Below the pieces are notes generated by a model. It saw only the letters and a program-made list of their open reading frames with translations, made no database searches and was not told where the DNA came from. 64,000 bases of DNA from Nitratireductor sp. GISD-1A_MAKvit. GTDB taxonomy: Bacteria > Pseudomonadota > Alphaproteobacteria > Rhizobiales > Rhizobiaceae. Where the stretch lies: the NCBI RefSeq assembly GCF_040819555.1, contig NZ_CP161920.1, positions 1,005,501 to 1,069,500 of the forward strand, read 5' to 3'. The position numbers and the translations under genes were made by a program. Of the stretch, positions 26,204 through 35,583 are shown piece by piece (position 1 is the first letter of the stretch; each line of letters opens with the position of its first letter).

Positions 26204-27091
26204 TTGGCACGTGCTACGCTGATCGGGTTTTCTGCTGTTGTCATGTGGGCGCTTCTGGCGCTTTTCACCGCCGGTTCAGGGGCGGTTCCGCCCTTTCTCC
26301 TTTCTGCAGTGTGCTTTTCAGTGGCGACGCTGGTCGGCCTCTTCATGCGTGTTGTTGCACCTCCACAGGGCCCTGCGCACCCGGTGCCACCGGTCGTATG
26401 GCTTATCGGTATTGCGGGGCTTTTCGGCTATCACTTCTTCTACTTCACGGCGCTGCGCAATGCGCCGGCCGTGGAAGCGAGCCTGATTGCCTATCTGTGG
26501 CCATTGCTGATCGTGCTTGGCTCTGCATTGATGCCGGGAGAACGGCTCGGCTGGCATCATATTGCAGGCGCGCTTTTCGGGCTTGCGGGTACGGCACTCA
26601 TCATAACCAAGGGGGGCGGGTTCAGTTTCGAAAGCCGCTATGCGGCGGGGTACGCGGCGGCGGGCGCCTGCGCTTTTTTCTGGTCCGGATATTCGCTTTT
26701 GTCGCGCCGGTTTGACGCTGTTCCAACCAGCATTGTCACATGGTTTTGCGCGGCAACGGCTGTTCTTTCGGCTCTCTGTCATCTGGGACTGGAGGAAACC
26801 GTCTGGCCAGCGTCTACCGGTGAATGGCTGAACGTGCTCGGTCTCGGTCTCTTGCCGGTGGGCGGGGCCTTCTACGCGTGGGACTACGGGGTCAAGCGCG
26901 GCAATATCCAGGTGCTGGGTGTGGCAAGCTATGCCGCGCCGCTTCTTTCGACCCTGATACTGATTGCTGCGGGCTCTGCCGAACCGACGGCAAGTATCAT
27001 CGCTGCCTGTCTTCTGATCACTTTCGGGGCCGCACTGGCGGCAAAGAACATGATCCTGAGGCCGCGACAGCCGGAGGCTGACGCGGCGTAG
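26204..27091 (+). CDS. EamA/DMT transporter (YddG-like aromatic amino acid exporter)
   Basis: Encodes 295 residues with ten predicted helices in two EamA repeats. The first repeat includes GYHFFYFTALRNAPAVEASL and IAYLWPLLIVL, typical of the YddG branch; the second includes GVKRGNIQVLGVASYAAPLL. TTG 26204 is preferred because GGAGGGA stands at 26193-26200, and the longer frame from 26057 overlaps the DUF3108 gene and is basic and unlike the family. Direction of transport (export) is by family. The gene is convergent with gloB, two bases apart. Confidence 0.85.
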   Translation: MARATLIGFSAVVMWALLALFTAGSGAVPPFLLSAVCFSVATLVGLFMRVVAPPQGPAHPVPPVVWLIGIAGLFGYHFFYFTALRNAPAVEASLIAYLWPLLIVLGSALMPGERLGWHHIAGALFGLAGTALIITKGGGFSFESRYAAGYAAAGACAFFWSGYSLLSRRFDAVPTSIVTWFCAATAVLSALCHLGLEETVWPASTGEWLNVLGLGLLPVGGAFYAWDYGVKRGNIQVLGVASYAAPLLSTLILIAAGSAEPTASIIAACLLITFGAALAAKNMILRPRQPEADAA

Positions 27092-27093
27092 CG

Positions 27094-27861
27094 TCAGGAT
27101 ATGTCCTTGCGCTTTCTGATCTCGGCGAAGACGGCTTCATCGCTTGCATCTTCCATGTCGAGATTGCGACGAATGACGGGATCGTGCCAGCGCAGGAACG
27201 GATTGGTGGCCATTTCCTTGCCGATCGTGGTCGGAAGCGTGTGCCGGCCTTCGTTTCGCAGACTTGTAACCTCTCTCGCACGTTCCCGGAGTGCGGAGTT
27301 GGTCGGATCGATGCTTAACGCGAAACGGGCATTGGATTCAGTGTATTCATGGCCGCAATAGACGATGGTTTCCAACGGAAGCGCGGCGAGTTTTCTGAGC
27401 GAGGCGAGCATCACGGGTGGTTTGCACTCGAACAGCCGGCCGCATCCGAGCGAGAAGAGCGTATCGGCCGTGAAGACGATACCCGCATCGGCAAAATGAT
27501 AACTGACGTGCCCGGCCGTATGCCCTGGCGTTTCAATTACAGTCGCACGCTGTTTACCGACCGCAATCGTGTCGCCTTCACTCACGGTGTGGTCTATTCC
27601 GGGAATGCGGTCGGCTTCGGCTGCCGGGCCTGTGATGCTGAGGCCGAACCGTTCCTTGAGCGCGAGATTGGCTTCCACGTGGTCGGGATGATGATGGGTT
27701 GTGAGAATCATCGTCGGTTGCCATCCCGTACGTTCGATCGCCGAGAGAATGGCGCGCTCTTCCGGTGCATCAATCAGTGCTGTCTCGCCCGTTTCCGTAT
27801 CGTGGGCGAGAATGCCGAAATTATCGCTCCGGCACACAAACTGTTCGATCTTCAGGGCCAT
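27094..27861 (-). CDS. gloB: Hydroxyacylglutathione hydrolase (glyoxalase II)
   Basis: Encodes 255 residues that hydrolyse S-D-lactoylglutathione to lactate and glutathione. The metallo-beta-lactamase motif THHHPDHVEA lies near residue 56, the further metal ligands are in ETPGHTAGH, FTADTLFSLGCGR and CGHEYTESNARF, and the C-terminal substrate domain ends in NPFLRWHDP. ATG 27861 starts MALKIEQFVCRSDN; the frame upstream to 27912 is leader. It is divergent from a methyltransferase gene whose product commonly accompanies gloB in Rhizobiales. Confidence 0.93.
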   Translation of the reverse strand: MALKIEQFVCRSDNFGILAHDTETGETALIDAPEERAILSAIERTGWQPTMILTTHHHPDHVEANLALKERFGLSITGPAAEADRIPGIDHTVSEGDTIAVGKQRATVIETPGHTAGHVSYHFADAGIVFTADTLFSLGCGRLFECKPPVMLASLRKLAALPLETIVYCGHEYTESNARFALSIDPTNSALRERAREVTSLRNEGRHTLPTTIGKEMATNPFLRWHDPVIRRNLDMEDASDEAVFAEIRKRKDIS

Positions 27862-27965
27862 GAAACTCTCCGTTGCTGGCTGGACGATAGGGCGAGGGCG
27901 GCGGCTTGTCACGCCGGGTGCGACAATTCTTGCCGGTGTCGTGGAAGAGGGGTACCGTCGCGGCC

Positions 27966-28730
27966 ATGATTTCGGACATTGTCGCGCTGCGCGCCTTCTA
28001 TTCCTCCCTGCTTGGTCGCCTGACCGAGCGTTCGCTGGCGATGGCCCTATCGTCCCTCTGGTCGAAAAGCACCAGTGAGCGGCTGGTGGGACTTGGCTAC
28101 ACCTTGCCGTGGCTTGACCGTTTTGGTGCGGATGCCGAGCGTACGTTTGCGTTCATGCCTGCCATGCAGGGGGCGGTGGCCTGGCCTTCGGGGCAGTCCT
28201 CGGCCACGGCGCTGGTGTTTGAAGAAGAGCTGCCGCTCCCCGATTCGTCGGTGGATCGGGTGCTTATGGTTCATGCGCTGGAGCATACGGAAAATCCACA
28301 GCAGGCACTTCTGGAGATCTGGCGTGTTTTAGCGCCCGGTGGCCGTGTCGTGATCGCGGTGCCCAACCGTCGCGGCATGTGGGCACGGTTCGAGAACACC
28401 CCCTTCGGCACGGGCCGCCCCTTTTCACGCACACAGCTTGCCGAGGCACTGAGGGAAGCCAATTTTACAGCCACGGCCTGGGGTGATGCTCTTCACTTTC
28501 CGCCCTCCGAGCGGCGTTTTGTACTGCGGCTTCATCAGCTGCTGGAACAGGCCGGGCGACGCTTCTGGCCGATTTTCGCGGGCGTTTTGGTGGTCGAAGC
28601 TGAAAAGCGCCTCTATCAGGGTTTGCCGGTGACAGCCCGCGCTTCACGTCGCGTCTTCGTGCCGGTGCTTTCGCCACAGGGCGCCACACGCGTTGGTGCA
28701 GTCAGGCGCAATCAGGAAAAGGGATGCTGA
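27966..28730 (+). CDS. Class I SAM-dependent methyltransferase
   Basis: Encodes 254 residues. The Methyltransf_11-like core shows FEEELPLPDSSVDRVLMVHA, followed by ALEHTENPQQALLEIWRVLA and PGGRVVIAVPNRRGMWAR. The glycine-rich SAM loop is less typical, as in other members that sit beside gloB. ATG 27966 is used; GAAGAGGGG upstream fits a ribosome site. The substrate is unknown. The nitronate monooxygenase gene follows after three bases. Confidence 0.85.
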   Translation: MISDIVALRAFYSSLLGRLTERSLAMALSSLWSKSTSERLVGLGYTLPWLDRFGADAERTFAFMPAMQGAVAWPSGQSSATALVFEEELPLPDSSVDRVLMVHALEHTENPQQALLEIWRVLAPGGRVVIAVPNRRGMWARFENTPFGTGRPFSRTQLAEALREANFTATAWGDALHFPPSERRFVLRLHQLLEQAGRRFWPIFAGVLVVEAEKRLYQGLPVTARASRRVFVPVLSPQGATRVGAVRRNQEKGC

Positions 28731-28733
28731 AAG

Positions 28734-29819
28734 ATGGTGATGGAGACTCCGATTACTGAACTTTTTGGCATCGACCTTCCAGTCCTGCTTGCCCCGATGG
28801 CGGGCTCGGGCGGAGCGGAACTCGCCATCGCCGTGAGCGAAGCGGGTGGGCTTGGCTCACTGCCCTGTGCCATGCTGACGCCCGAGAAAATCCGTACGGA
28901 AATGCAGGAGATACGGCGGCGCACCGACGGGCCGGTCAATCTGAATTTCTTTTGCCATGTACCGCCAACGCCCGATACAGGGCGCGAAGCGGCATGGCGT
29001 GACTGCCTGCGGCCCTACTATTCCGAGTTCGGCCTGGACCCGGATGCCGCGCCGGCCGGTGCAGGACGCAACCCTTTCAACGAGGAAAGCTGTGCCATCG
29101 TGGAAGAGTACCGCCCGGAGGTGGTGAGCTTTCATTTCGGCCTTCCGAACGCTGGCCTGATAAAGCGGGTGCGTGATGCGGGAGCAAAGATCATAGCTTC
29201 TGCAACGACTGTCGCGGAAGCGCGGTTTCTGGAGGAGAATGGCTGCGATGCGATCATTGCCCAAGGGGTTGAAGCCGGCGGCCACCGTGGTGTTTTTCTC
29301 GAACCGGATATTGCGACGCAACCGGGCACGCTGGCGCTGGTTCCGCAGGTGGTCGATGCGGTGACCGTGCCGGTTATCGCGGCGGGCGGCATCAGTGATG
29401 GCCGAGCAGTTGCCGCATGTTTCATGCTTGGTGCTTCTGCCGTTCAGGTGGGCACTGCCTATCTCCAGTCGCCCGAGGCACTTACCAGCAAGGGGCACCG
29501 CGATGCCCTGGCGCTGGCACGCGACGACCGTACGGTACTCACCGACGTTTTCACGGGCAGGCCAGCCCGGGGACTGCTCAACCGTTTCGTCAGCGAAGTG
29601 GGGCCGATGAGTGAGAAGGCTCCGGCATTTCCGCTTGCCACGGCCGCGGTGGGCCCGTTGCGCTCCGCCGCCGAACAGGCAGGGGTGAGCGATTTCTCGC
29701 CGCTCTGGGCGGGGCAGGCGGCTGCGCTTGCCGCTCCGATGCCTGCGGGCGAACTAACGGTCAGACTGGCCCGCGAGGCAACTGACCTTTTGCACGGGCG
29801 CATGCCCGGCAACGGTTAG
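28734..29819 (+). CDS. Nitronate monooxygenase (NPD/2-nitropropane dioxygenase family)
   Basis: Encodes 361 residues of an FMN-dependent TIM-barrel enzyme. Features are LPVLLAPMAGSGGAELA at the start, the conserved QGVEAGGHRG with the catalytic His, and the FMN phosphate site PVIAAGGISDGRAVAACF followed by LGASAVQVGTAYL. Class I enzymes oxidise toxic nitronates such as propionate 3-nitronate. It lies close behind the methyltransferase gene and is convergent with metA. Start could be 28734 or the ATG at 28740. Confidence 0.9.
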   Translation: MVMETPITELFGIDLPVLLAPMAGSGGAELAIAVSEAGGLGSLPCAMLTPEKIRTEMQEIRRRTDGPVNLNFFCHVPPTPDTGREAAWRDCLRPYYSEFGLDPDAAPAGAGRNPFNEESCAIVEEYRPEVVSFHFGLPNAGLIKRVRDAGAKIIASATTVAEARFLEENGCDAIIAQGVEAGGHRGVFLEPDIATQPGTLALVPQVVDAVTVPVIAAGGISDGRAVAACFMLGASAVQVGTAYLQSPEALTSKGHRDALALARDDRTVLTDVFTGRPARGLLNRFVSEVGPMSEKAPAFPLATAAVGPLRSAAEQAGVSDFSPLWAGQAAALAAPMPAGELTVRLAREATDLLHGRMPGNG

Positions 29820-29846
29820 CTCCCTCACGGCCGGGCCAATCGCCAG

Positions 29847-30770
29847 CTAGCGTTTCACGCCGATCTGTTCGATTGCATAGGGCGTTGACTGGTAGACCTG
29901 GTTGATCCAGTTGCCGAAGAGCAGATGTGCATGCGAGCGCCAGCGGTTGAGCGGCGGGCGGCTCGGGTCATCTTCGGGATAGTAGCCATGGGGCACGGCG
30001 ACTTCGGTCCCTGATGCAACGTCCCGGTCGTATTCCTCCTTGAGGGAGGTGGAATCGTACTCGATATGGTTGAACATATAGAGCCGGTTGCCGGTTTCTT
30101 CCGTCAGGAGACAGGGGCCGGTGACGTCGGATTCCATCAACACCTGCAGGCCCGTTCCGGCTGGAATGTCGGCGGAGCGCACCTCCGTCCAGCGTGACAC
30201 CGGGATGGCGAAATCGTCGGAAAATCCGGCCAGGAAGGGCGAGGCGGGCGCATTGTTGCGGTGCCGGAACACGCCGAAAGCTTTCTTCTCCAGCGTGTAT
30301 TTCGGGATGCGGTGAAAGTGCCATGCGGCAGCCATGGCCCCCCAGCAGATATAGAAAGAGGAGTGGACGTTGGTCAGTGTCCAGTCCAGGATTTCTTCCA
30401 GCTCTTTCCAATAGGTGACTTCTTCGAAGGGCAGAAGTTCGATGGGCGCACCGGTGATGATGAAGCCATCGAATTTGCGGTCCCGCACCTCCTCCCAGGT
30501 CTGGTAGAAGGAAATGAGGTGTTCCTCCGGCGTGTTCTTGGCACGATGGTTGCCAATGCGCACGAGGGTAAGCTCCACCTGCAGTGGCGAAGCGCCGATC
30601 AGGCGCGCAAACTGGGTCTCCGTGCGGATCTTGTTGGGCATGAGATTGAGAAGGCCGATCTGTAGCGGGCGCACGTCCTGCCGCAGCGCTGTCTGCTCGT
30701 CCATCACGGACACACCTTCACGCACGAGCACGTCGCGGGCGGGAAGCTGGTCGGGGATCTTGATCGGCAT
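29847..30770 (-). CDS. metA: Homoserine O-acetyltransferase (MetA family)
   Basis: Encodes 307 residues that acylate homoserine in the first committed step of methionine synthesis. Features are [20 protein letters not shown], the nucleophile Cys in [12 protein letters not shown], the His in [12 protein letters not shown] and the Glu nearby. At the position that sets acyl-CoA choice the protein has Glu ([13 protein letters not shown]), which in MetA proteins favours acetyl-CoA; Gly favours succinyl-CoA. So despite the MetA fold, acetyltransferase activity is expected. A SAM-II riboswitch and a terminator precede the gene on the same strand. Confidence 0.92.
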   Translation of the reverse strand: MPIKIPDQLPARDVLVREGVSVMDEQTALRQDVRPLQIGLLNLMPNKIRTETQFARLIGASPLQVELTLVRIGNHRAKNTPEEHLISFYQTWEEVRDRKFDGFIITGAPIELLPFEEVTYWKELEEILDWTLTNVHSSFYICWGAMAAAWHFHRIPKYTLEKKAFGVFRHRNNAPASPFLAGFSDDFAIPVSRWTEVRSADIPAGTGLQVLMESDVTGPCLLTEETGNRLYMFNHIEYDSTSLKEEYDRDVASGTEVAVPHGYYPEDDPSRPPLNRWRSHAHLLFGNWINQVYQSTPYAIEQIGVKR

Positions 30771-30784
30771 GGGTTTGCTCCAAC

Positions 30785-30817
30785 AAAAAAGACCGGCGGC
30801 GAAATCGCGACCGGTCT
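30785..30817 (-). terminator. Intrinsic terminator between SAM-II riboswitch and metA
   Basis: On the minus strand AGACCGG and CCGGTCT bracket a short CGCGATTTCG-type inner hairpin and are followed by six Ts (30790-30785). It lies after the riboswitch core and before the metA ATG at 30770, so it can act as the expression platform: SAM binding would favour termination. Confidence 0.65.
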
Positions 30818-30833
30818 CAGCAAATTCTGCTTC

Positions 30834-30894
30834 GCTCGGCCTTTTAGCGAATTGTTTTACGTGGCTGCAAGCCGACCGGCCAAATCACCACGAG
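30834..30894 (-). promoter_or_regulatory. SAM-II riboswitch (metA motif)
   Basis: The minus strand reads CTCGTGGTGATTTGGCC, then GGCTTGCAGCCACGTAAAAC and CGCTAAAAGGCCGAG. These match the SAM-II consensus: the first stem with GTGG/CCAC, the GTGATTTG loop, GCTTGCAGCCACG, the A-rich junction, and CTAAAAGG closing the pseudoknot with the GGCC/GGCCG partner. Position directly upstream of metA in an alphaproteobacterium is the classic setting. SAM binding should lower metA expression. Confidence 0.92.
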
Positions 30895-31019
30895 TGATGG
30901 TCTTTATTTAGGATGGTGTTTTCTTTGCGTCAATCGCTGTCATGGTCTAAAGCAACTCACGAATTTTCTCCGTAAGGGTCGAGTATCCGATCAACCGTTT
31001 TCCAAAACAGGACCATTCA

Positions 31020-32120
31020 ATGAGCACGTCCGTCCGTCCCGAACCGAAGCCCGGTGTCATGGAAATCGCCGCTTATGTGCCCGGTCGCGAAACCGCTCCC
31101 GGTGCGGCGAAGGTCTGGAAGCTCTCCTCGAACGAATCTCCGCTCGGGCCATCGCCTGCGGCTGTCGAGGCGCTTTCCAGGGCGATGGGGAATCTGGAAC
31201 TTTATCCGGACGGGTCGGCGACCAGACTGCGCGATGCCATTGCGCAGACGCACGGGCTCAACCCGGCAAACATTCTGTGTTCCAACGGGTCCGATGAGCT
31301 TCTCGGCCTGCTCGCACAGACCTATATCAAGCCCGGCGACGAGGCGATTTTCACCGAGCACGGTTTTCTGGTCTATCGCATCCAGACGCTGGCCGCCGGT
31401 GGCAGGCCGGTGGTGGTGAAGGAAGACAATGAGCGGGCGGACGTAGATGCCATCCTAGCGGCCGTGACGGTAAAAACACGCATCGTGTTCCTGGCCAATC
31501 CCAACAATCCGACCGGCACCTATCTGCCGGTGGACGAGGTGCGGCGTCTGCAGGCTGGGCTGCCGAAAAACGTGCTGCTCGTGCTTGACGCGGCCTATGC
31601 CGAGTATGTGCGACGCAATGATTACGAGTCAGGCATCGAACTGGTTTCGTCGTGCGAGAATGTCGTCATGACACGCACGTTCTCCAAGATTCACGGCATG
31701 GCGGCGCTGCGCATCGGCTGGATGTATGCACCAGCGCATGTGGTTGATGCGGTGAACCGGGTGCGCGGTCCCTTCAATGTCAACGCGCTGGCCATCGAGG
31801 CGGGTGCAGTTGCTATCCGCGACAAGGCGCATGTGGAGCGCGCGGTTGCGTACAACGAGACCTGGAGTGCCTGGCTGGTCGAGGAGTTTGGCAAGCTCGG
31901 TTTGAGGGTTACACCCAGTGTCGGAAACTTCCTGCTGGTTCATTTCCCCGAAAATGGCGGCAAATCGGCAGCGGACGCCGATGCATTTCTTGGGTCGCGG
32001 GGTTATGTGCTGCGCCGGGTCGTGCCTTATGGCTTTCCCAATGCCCTGCGCATGACCATAGGCACCGAAGAGGCCAATCGCGGTGTCGTCGCTGCACTCA
32101 AGGAATTCATGGAAGGCTGA
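31020..32120 (+). CDS. hisC: Histidinol-phosphate aminotransferase
   Basis: Encodes 366 residues of a class I/II PLP aminotransferase. The substrate-side start is [19 protein letters not shown], the PLP-contacting [11 protein letters not shown] and DAAYAEYVR are present, and the Schiff-base Lys is in [18 protein letters not shown]. The prephenate dehydrogenase gene follows three bases later, so the enzyme may also work as an aromatic aminotransferase, as known for HisC2 paralogues in this position. ATG 31020 is used. Confidence 0.92.
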   Translation: MSTSVRPEPKPGVMEIAAYVPGRETAPGAAKVWKLSSNESPLGPSPAAVEALSRAMGNLELYPDGSATRLRDAIAQTHGLNPANILCSNGSDELLGLLAQTYIKPGDEAIFTEHGFLVYRIQTLAAGGRPVVVKEDNERADVDAILAAVTVKTRIVFLANPNNPTGTYLPVDEVRRLQAGLPKNVLLVLDAAYAEYVRRNDYESGIELVSSCENVVMTRTFSKIHGMAALRIGWMYAPAHVVDAVNRVRGPFNVNALAIEAGAVAIRDKAHVERAVAYNETWSAWLVEEFGKLGLRVTPSVGNFLLVHFPENGGKSAADADAFLGSRGYVLRRVVPYGFPNALRMTIGTEEANRGVVAALKEFMEG

Positions 32121-32123
32121 GTT

Positions 32124-33060
32124 GTGCCTGAACCACTTTTTGAAAAGGTCGCGCTGGTCGGTATCGGCCCTGATCGGTTCGTCGCTGGCGCGGGCCGTCA
32201 GACACGGTGGCCTTGCGGAAACCATTGCCATATCGAGCCGCAGTGAAACGACCCTCGCAAGAGCCCGCGAACTGGGGCTGGGCGACATCTATGAGCAGGA
32301 CGCAATCGCCGCAGTGCGGGATGCCGATCTGGTGATCGTCTCGGTTCCTGTCGGTGCTTCGGGTGCCGTGGCGCAGGCCATTGCTGCGGGGTTGAAACCA
32401 GGTGCGATTGTCACGGATGTGGGGTCGACCAAGGCGTCGGTGATTTCACAGATGCAACCGCATCTGCCGGATAATGTCCACTTCATCCCCGGTCACCCGA
32501 TTGCGGGTACGGAAGATTCCGGTCCGGATGCCGGTTTCGCGGATCTGTTCGAGGGACGGTGGTGCATTCTCACACCGCTCCCCGATACGGACCCGGATGC
32601 GCTTTCGCGGCTGTCTGAGTTCTGGGAACGGTGCGGCGCCATGGTGGACCGGATGGATCCCGAGCACCATGACATGGTTCTGGCGATCGTGTCGCACCTG
32701 CCGCACATCATCGCCTACAACATTGTTGGCACTGCGGACGATCTGGAAGCGGTCACCAAGTCTGAGGTTATCAAATATTCGGCCTCCGGTTTTCGCGACT
32801 TCACGCGTCTGGCGGCGTCCGACCCGACCATGTGGCGCGATGTGTGCCTGCACAACAGCGATGCGATCCTGGAGATGCTGGCACGCTTTTCCGAAGACCT
32901 ATCGGCGCTTCAGCGAGCGATCCGTTGGGGCGACGGAGAGAAACTCTTCGACATGTTCACCCGGACACGCGCCATTCGGCGATCCATCATTGAGGCGGGG
33001 CAGGATATCGACGTGCCGGATTTCGGGCGTCATGCCATCTCCCATCCGGACAAAACGTAG
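32124..33060 (+). pseudogene. tyrC: Prephenate/arogenate dehydrogenase, +1 frameshift
   Basis: From GTG 32124 the start reads PLFEKVALVGIG, the beginning of a Rossmann fold, and then loses phase at GGCCC (32166-32170). With one C removed it continues LIGSSLARAVRHGGLAETIA and further with DLVIVSVPVGASG, IPGHPIAGTEDSGPDAGF and SHLPHIIAYNIVGTA to 33060, a normal TyrA of 311 residues. The enzyme makes 4-hydroxyphenylpyruvate or tyrosine with NAD(P)+. Loss would cause tyrosine auxotrophy unless a paralogue exists, so a sequence error is likely. Position behind hisC is typical. Confidence 0.8.
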
Positions 33061-33071
33061 CTACATCGCTC

Positions 33072-34068
33072 TCATCTCAGGGGCGGAATGTTCCCGAGTG
33101 GCAAGAAACCGACAAAAATCCGACCCTGACGTATATTGACAGGCAGGGTCGGGGAAGAACCGAGGCCTGCCAGGCCCGAGGTGATGCCGCCGATCTCATT
33201 GCGTCTTTGCGGGAATATCTGGCTGACAAGCAAGGCAATCGCCTGTGGGTCGTCAACGGTTACCTGCAATTGCGCATCCACCAGCCCATTATCTGCGACG
33301 CTGACCGGCCCCCTTATGCTCAGACCGGCTGAACCTTCGGAAGTCTTGAGGTGAAGGTTCTCGACAGTGCCTGAATGGCCCCTGAGGCTGGAACCTGACC
33401 TGCCCAGAAGCGTGATGCCATCATCGAGCGTCACGAGAATTTCGCCGTTGAGTGGCGGTATCGTCGTGCCATTGGTGAATGCGGGGTCGACCGTCAGATC
33501 CCGGGCCACCAGCGCCAGATCGAGATTGCCTTCATTCTGCCGTGCATGAAGCTGGAAACTGTCCGCCATTGCGATGGTCTGATCAGGCTTTTGCCCAAGC
33601 GTAAGGACAAGGTTTTCTGCGTCGCTGGAAAACCGCTCCGGCAGTGCTCTCGTCAGGTATGCGCTGATGCGCATGTTGTCCCAGCGCGCTTCGAGGGGAG
33701 GCAGGTAGGGCAGGGTGATGCGCGCGGGTGCGTCGAGTTCACCGACGGCCCCGTGTCGGTTGGTAGACCTGCGCAGCCGAGCGAAACGCGCCAGCGCTGA
33801 CCGAAATACCCTCGCCTGCGTTTTCGAAGAATACCGAACGACAGAAAAGGCCGATCCGAAATGGATAGCCGCGTGCGGTGGGTTCTTCGCAGTTTACTCG
33901 TTGCTGGTTTGTGTTCAGGTCTTCGATTGCCGTGATGGTTCGGCGCTCAAGCGTATCGGCTGCATAGAACCATGCACCGGTATAGGCGAGGATTGCCAGC
34001 ACGATGAAGAGCCCAAACAGGAGAAAACGGCGGCTGAAGCTGCGTTTGGCGCGTTTTCTTGACGGCAT
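33072..34068 (-). pseudogene. DUF2125 domain protein, +1 frameshift
   Basis: ATG 34068 follows GGAGGACCTC. The first frame encodes a basic N-terminus, one membrane helix (FLLFGLFIVLAILAYTGAWF) and VNCEEPTARGYPFRIGLFC, as in DUF2125 proteins, and stops early. Removing one base from the GGGGCC (minus strand, 33752-33747) joins QVYQPTRAVGELDAPARITL to the frame that runs to 33072, giving 331 residues. These membrane-anchored, periplasm-facing beta-rich proteins are common in Rhizobiales and resemble parts of AsmA-type proteins. Function unknown. It is convergent with tyrC, as in related genomes. Confidence 0.75.
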
Positions 34069-34143
34069 GAGGTCCTCCGGTTAACCCGATCATCTTCAGT
34101 GATGGCAATACGGCAACACCCTTTCAAGCATTGGGCTGGCGAT

Positions 34144-34680
34144 ATGAACGATTTTTGGGTCTTTGGCTACGGATCGCTTATGTGGCGCCCGGGTTTTGCG
34201 CATGTGGAGACATGCAAGGCGAGAGTCCACGGTTATCGCCGCGCGCTTTGCATTCATTCCCATGTTCATCGCGGAACGCCTGATCGGCCTGGCCTCGTTC
34301 TCGGTCTCGATCGTGGAGGGTCGTGTCTCGGACTTGCCTTCCGAGTGCCCGGTGAACTGAAAAACGAGGTGGTTGCCTATTTGCGCGAGCGAGAGCTCGT
34401 CACGAATGTCTATCTTGAACGACGGGTTGGTGCGAGGCTTGAGAACGGGCAGTTGGTGGAGGCGCTGACCTATGTGGTGGACCGTGGACATGGCCAGTAT
34501 GCCGGAAGGCTCGATGTGGAACATGCGGCACGGCAGGTGAGCGCTTCCATCGGCCAGTCGGGGCCGAATGTCGATTATGTGCGCAACACGGTCGAGCATC
34601 TGAAAGCTTTGGACATTCGCGACCACTGGCTCGAAGCGGTCGCCGCCCGCCTCCAGGCGGAAACTGGCAAGGCGCTTTGA
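34144..34680 (+). CDS. chaC: Gamma-glutamylcyclotransferase (ChaC family)
   Basis: Encodes 178 residues of a ChaC-type enzyme that splits glutathione to 5-oxoproline and Cys-Gly. The substrate loop FWVFGYGSLMWRPGF starts the fold, followed by CIHSHVHRGTPDRPGLVLGL and GLAFRVPGELKNEVVAYL with the catalytic Glu in YLREREL. ATG 34144 is chosen because the fold begins there; the frame from 34099 adds 15 non-conserved residues. It is divergent from the DUF2125 gene and convergent with plsC. Confidence 0.9.
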   Translation: MNDFWVFGYGSLMWRPGFAHVETCKARVHGYRRALCIHSHVHRGTPDRPGLVLGLDRGGSCLGLAFRVPGELKNEVVAYLRERELVTNVYLERRVGARLENGQLVEALTYVVDRGHGQYAGRLDVEHAARQVSASIGQSGPNVDYVRNTVEHLKALDIRDHWLEAVAARLQAETGKAL

Positions 34681-34703
34681 AATCGGGTTATGGAAGGGGG
34701 GGG

Positions 34704-35507
34704 TCAGGTCTCCGTTGCCGCGCTCTTGAGGACTCCGAGCTCGGTCAATCGCCTGCGTGCAGTTTCGGGCAGAGGGGGGGGATTGTTTGCGGTGGCCGCT
34801 TCCACGAGCATTTCATCACAGGCAGCCTCCGTATCCTGCACGAGGCGTTTCTGAAACTCCTCGCGCGGCAGTCCGGGTTCGATGGGCGGCAGAAAGCGGG
34901 CGCGGATAATGCCCGGATGGCGCAAAAATTTGCGACGGGGCCAGAAGAGGCCTGCTGCGTGTGCGACCGGAACGACCGGAACATTCAACTGCGCATAGAG
35001 TTCGACGATGCCATATTTGTAGGCGGGTTCGGCGCCGGGCGGGCGGCGCGTGCCTTCCGGATAGATGATGAGCTGTCGCTTCTCCTGCATCAGGATCCGG
35101 GCGGATTTAACGGCCTGTTTGAGAGCTTTGGTGCGGCTGCCGCGGTTGATGGGGATCATGCGCATCTTGGCCACGTACCAGCCGAAGAATGGTATCCACA
35201 TCAACTCCCGCTTCAAAATGTAGAGAGCGTCGGGAATGTGTGGAAGGAACGCGATTGTATCCCAGAACGACTGATGCTTGGGGGCGATGATGCAGGGGCC
35301 GTCGGGAAGATGTTCAAGTCCTGAGATTTCGGAATGGGCTCCGGTCACGATCTTCTGCAACCACAGGCTGGACGCGGCCCAGAATTTGGGCACGAACCAG
35401 GCTTTCTTGCGCGGCAGCAGAAAATACACTGGCGTCCAGAACAGCATCTGAAGGATGAGATTCAGATAAAACAGGACATTGAAGACGGTGGAGCGGATAT
35501 GAAGCAT
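34704..35507 (-). CDS. plsC: 1-acyl-sn-glycerol-3-phosphate acyltransferase
   Basis: Encodes 267 residues of an inner-membrane enzyme that makes phosphatidic acid. A membrane anchor (FNVLFYLNLILQMLFWTPVY) is followed by the acyltransferase box PKHQSFWDTIAFLP (HX4D-like) and the second motif FPEGT seen as IYPEGTRRPPG. ATG 35507 starts the conserved MLHIRSTVFN; an upstream start at 35564 is possible. It follows the DUF218 gene after 76 bases on the same strand. Confidence 0.88.
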   Translation of the reverse strand: MLHIRSTVFNVLFYLNLILQMLFWTPVYFLLPRKKAWFVPKFWAASSLWLQKIVTGAHSEISGLEHLPDGPCIIAPKHQSFWDTIAFLPHIPDALYILKRELMWIPFFGWYVAKMRMIPINRGSRTKALKQAVKSARILMQEKRQLIIYPEGTRRPPGAEPAYKYGIVELYAQLNVPVVPVAHAAGLFWPRRKFLRHPGIIRARFLPPIEPGLPREEFQKRLVQDTEAACDEMLVEAATANNPPPLPETARRRLTELGVLKSAATET

Positions 35508-35583
35508 GGACGACGGCCCGTTGGGTTTGTTCGAGGCTCTTACAACACCGGGGCAGTGAGGCAAAGCGCGCAGGTGGAGTGAT

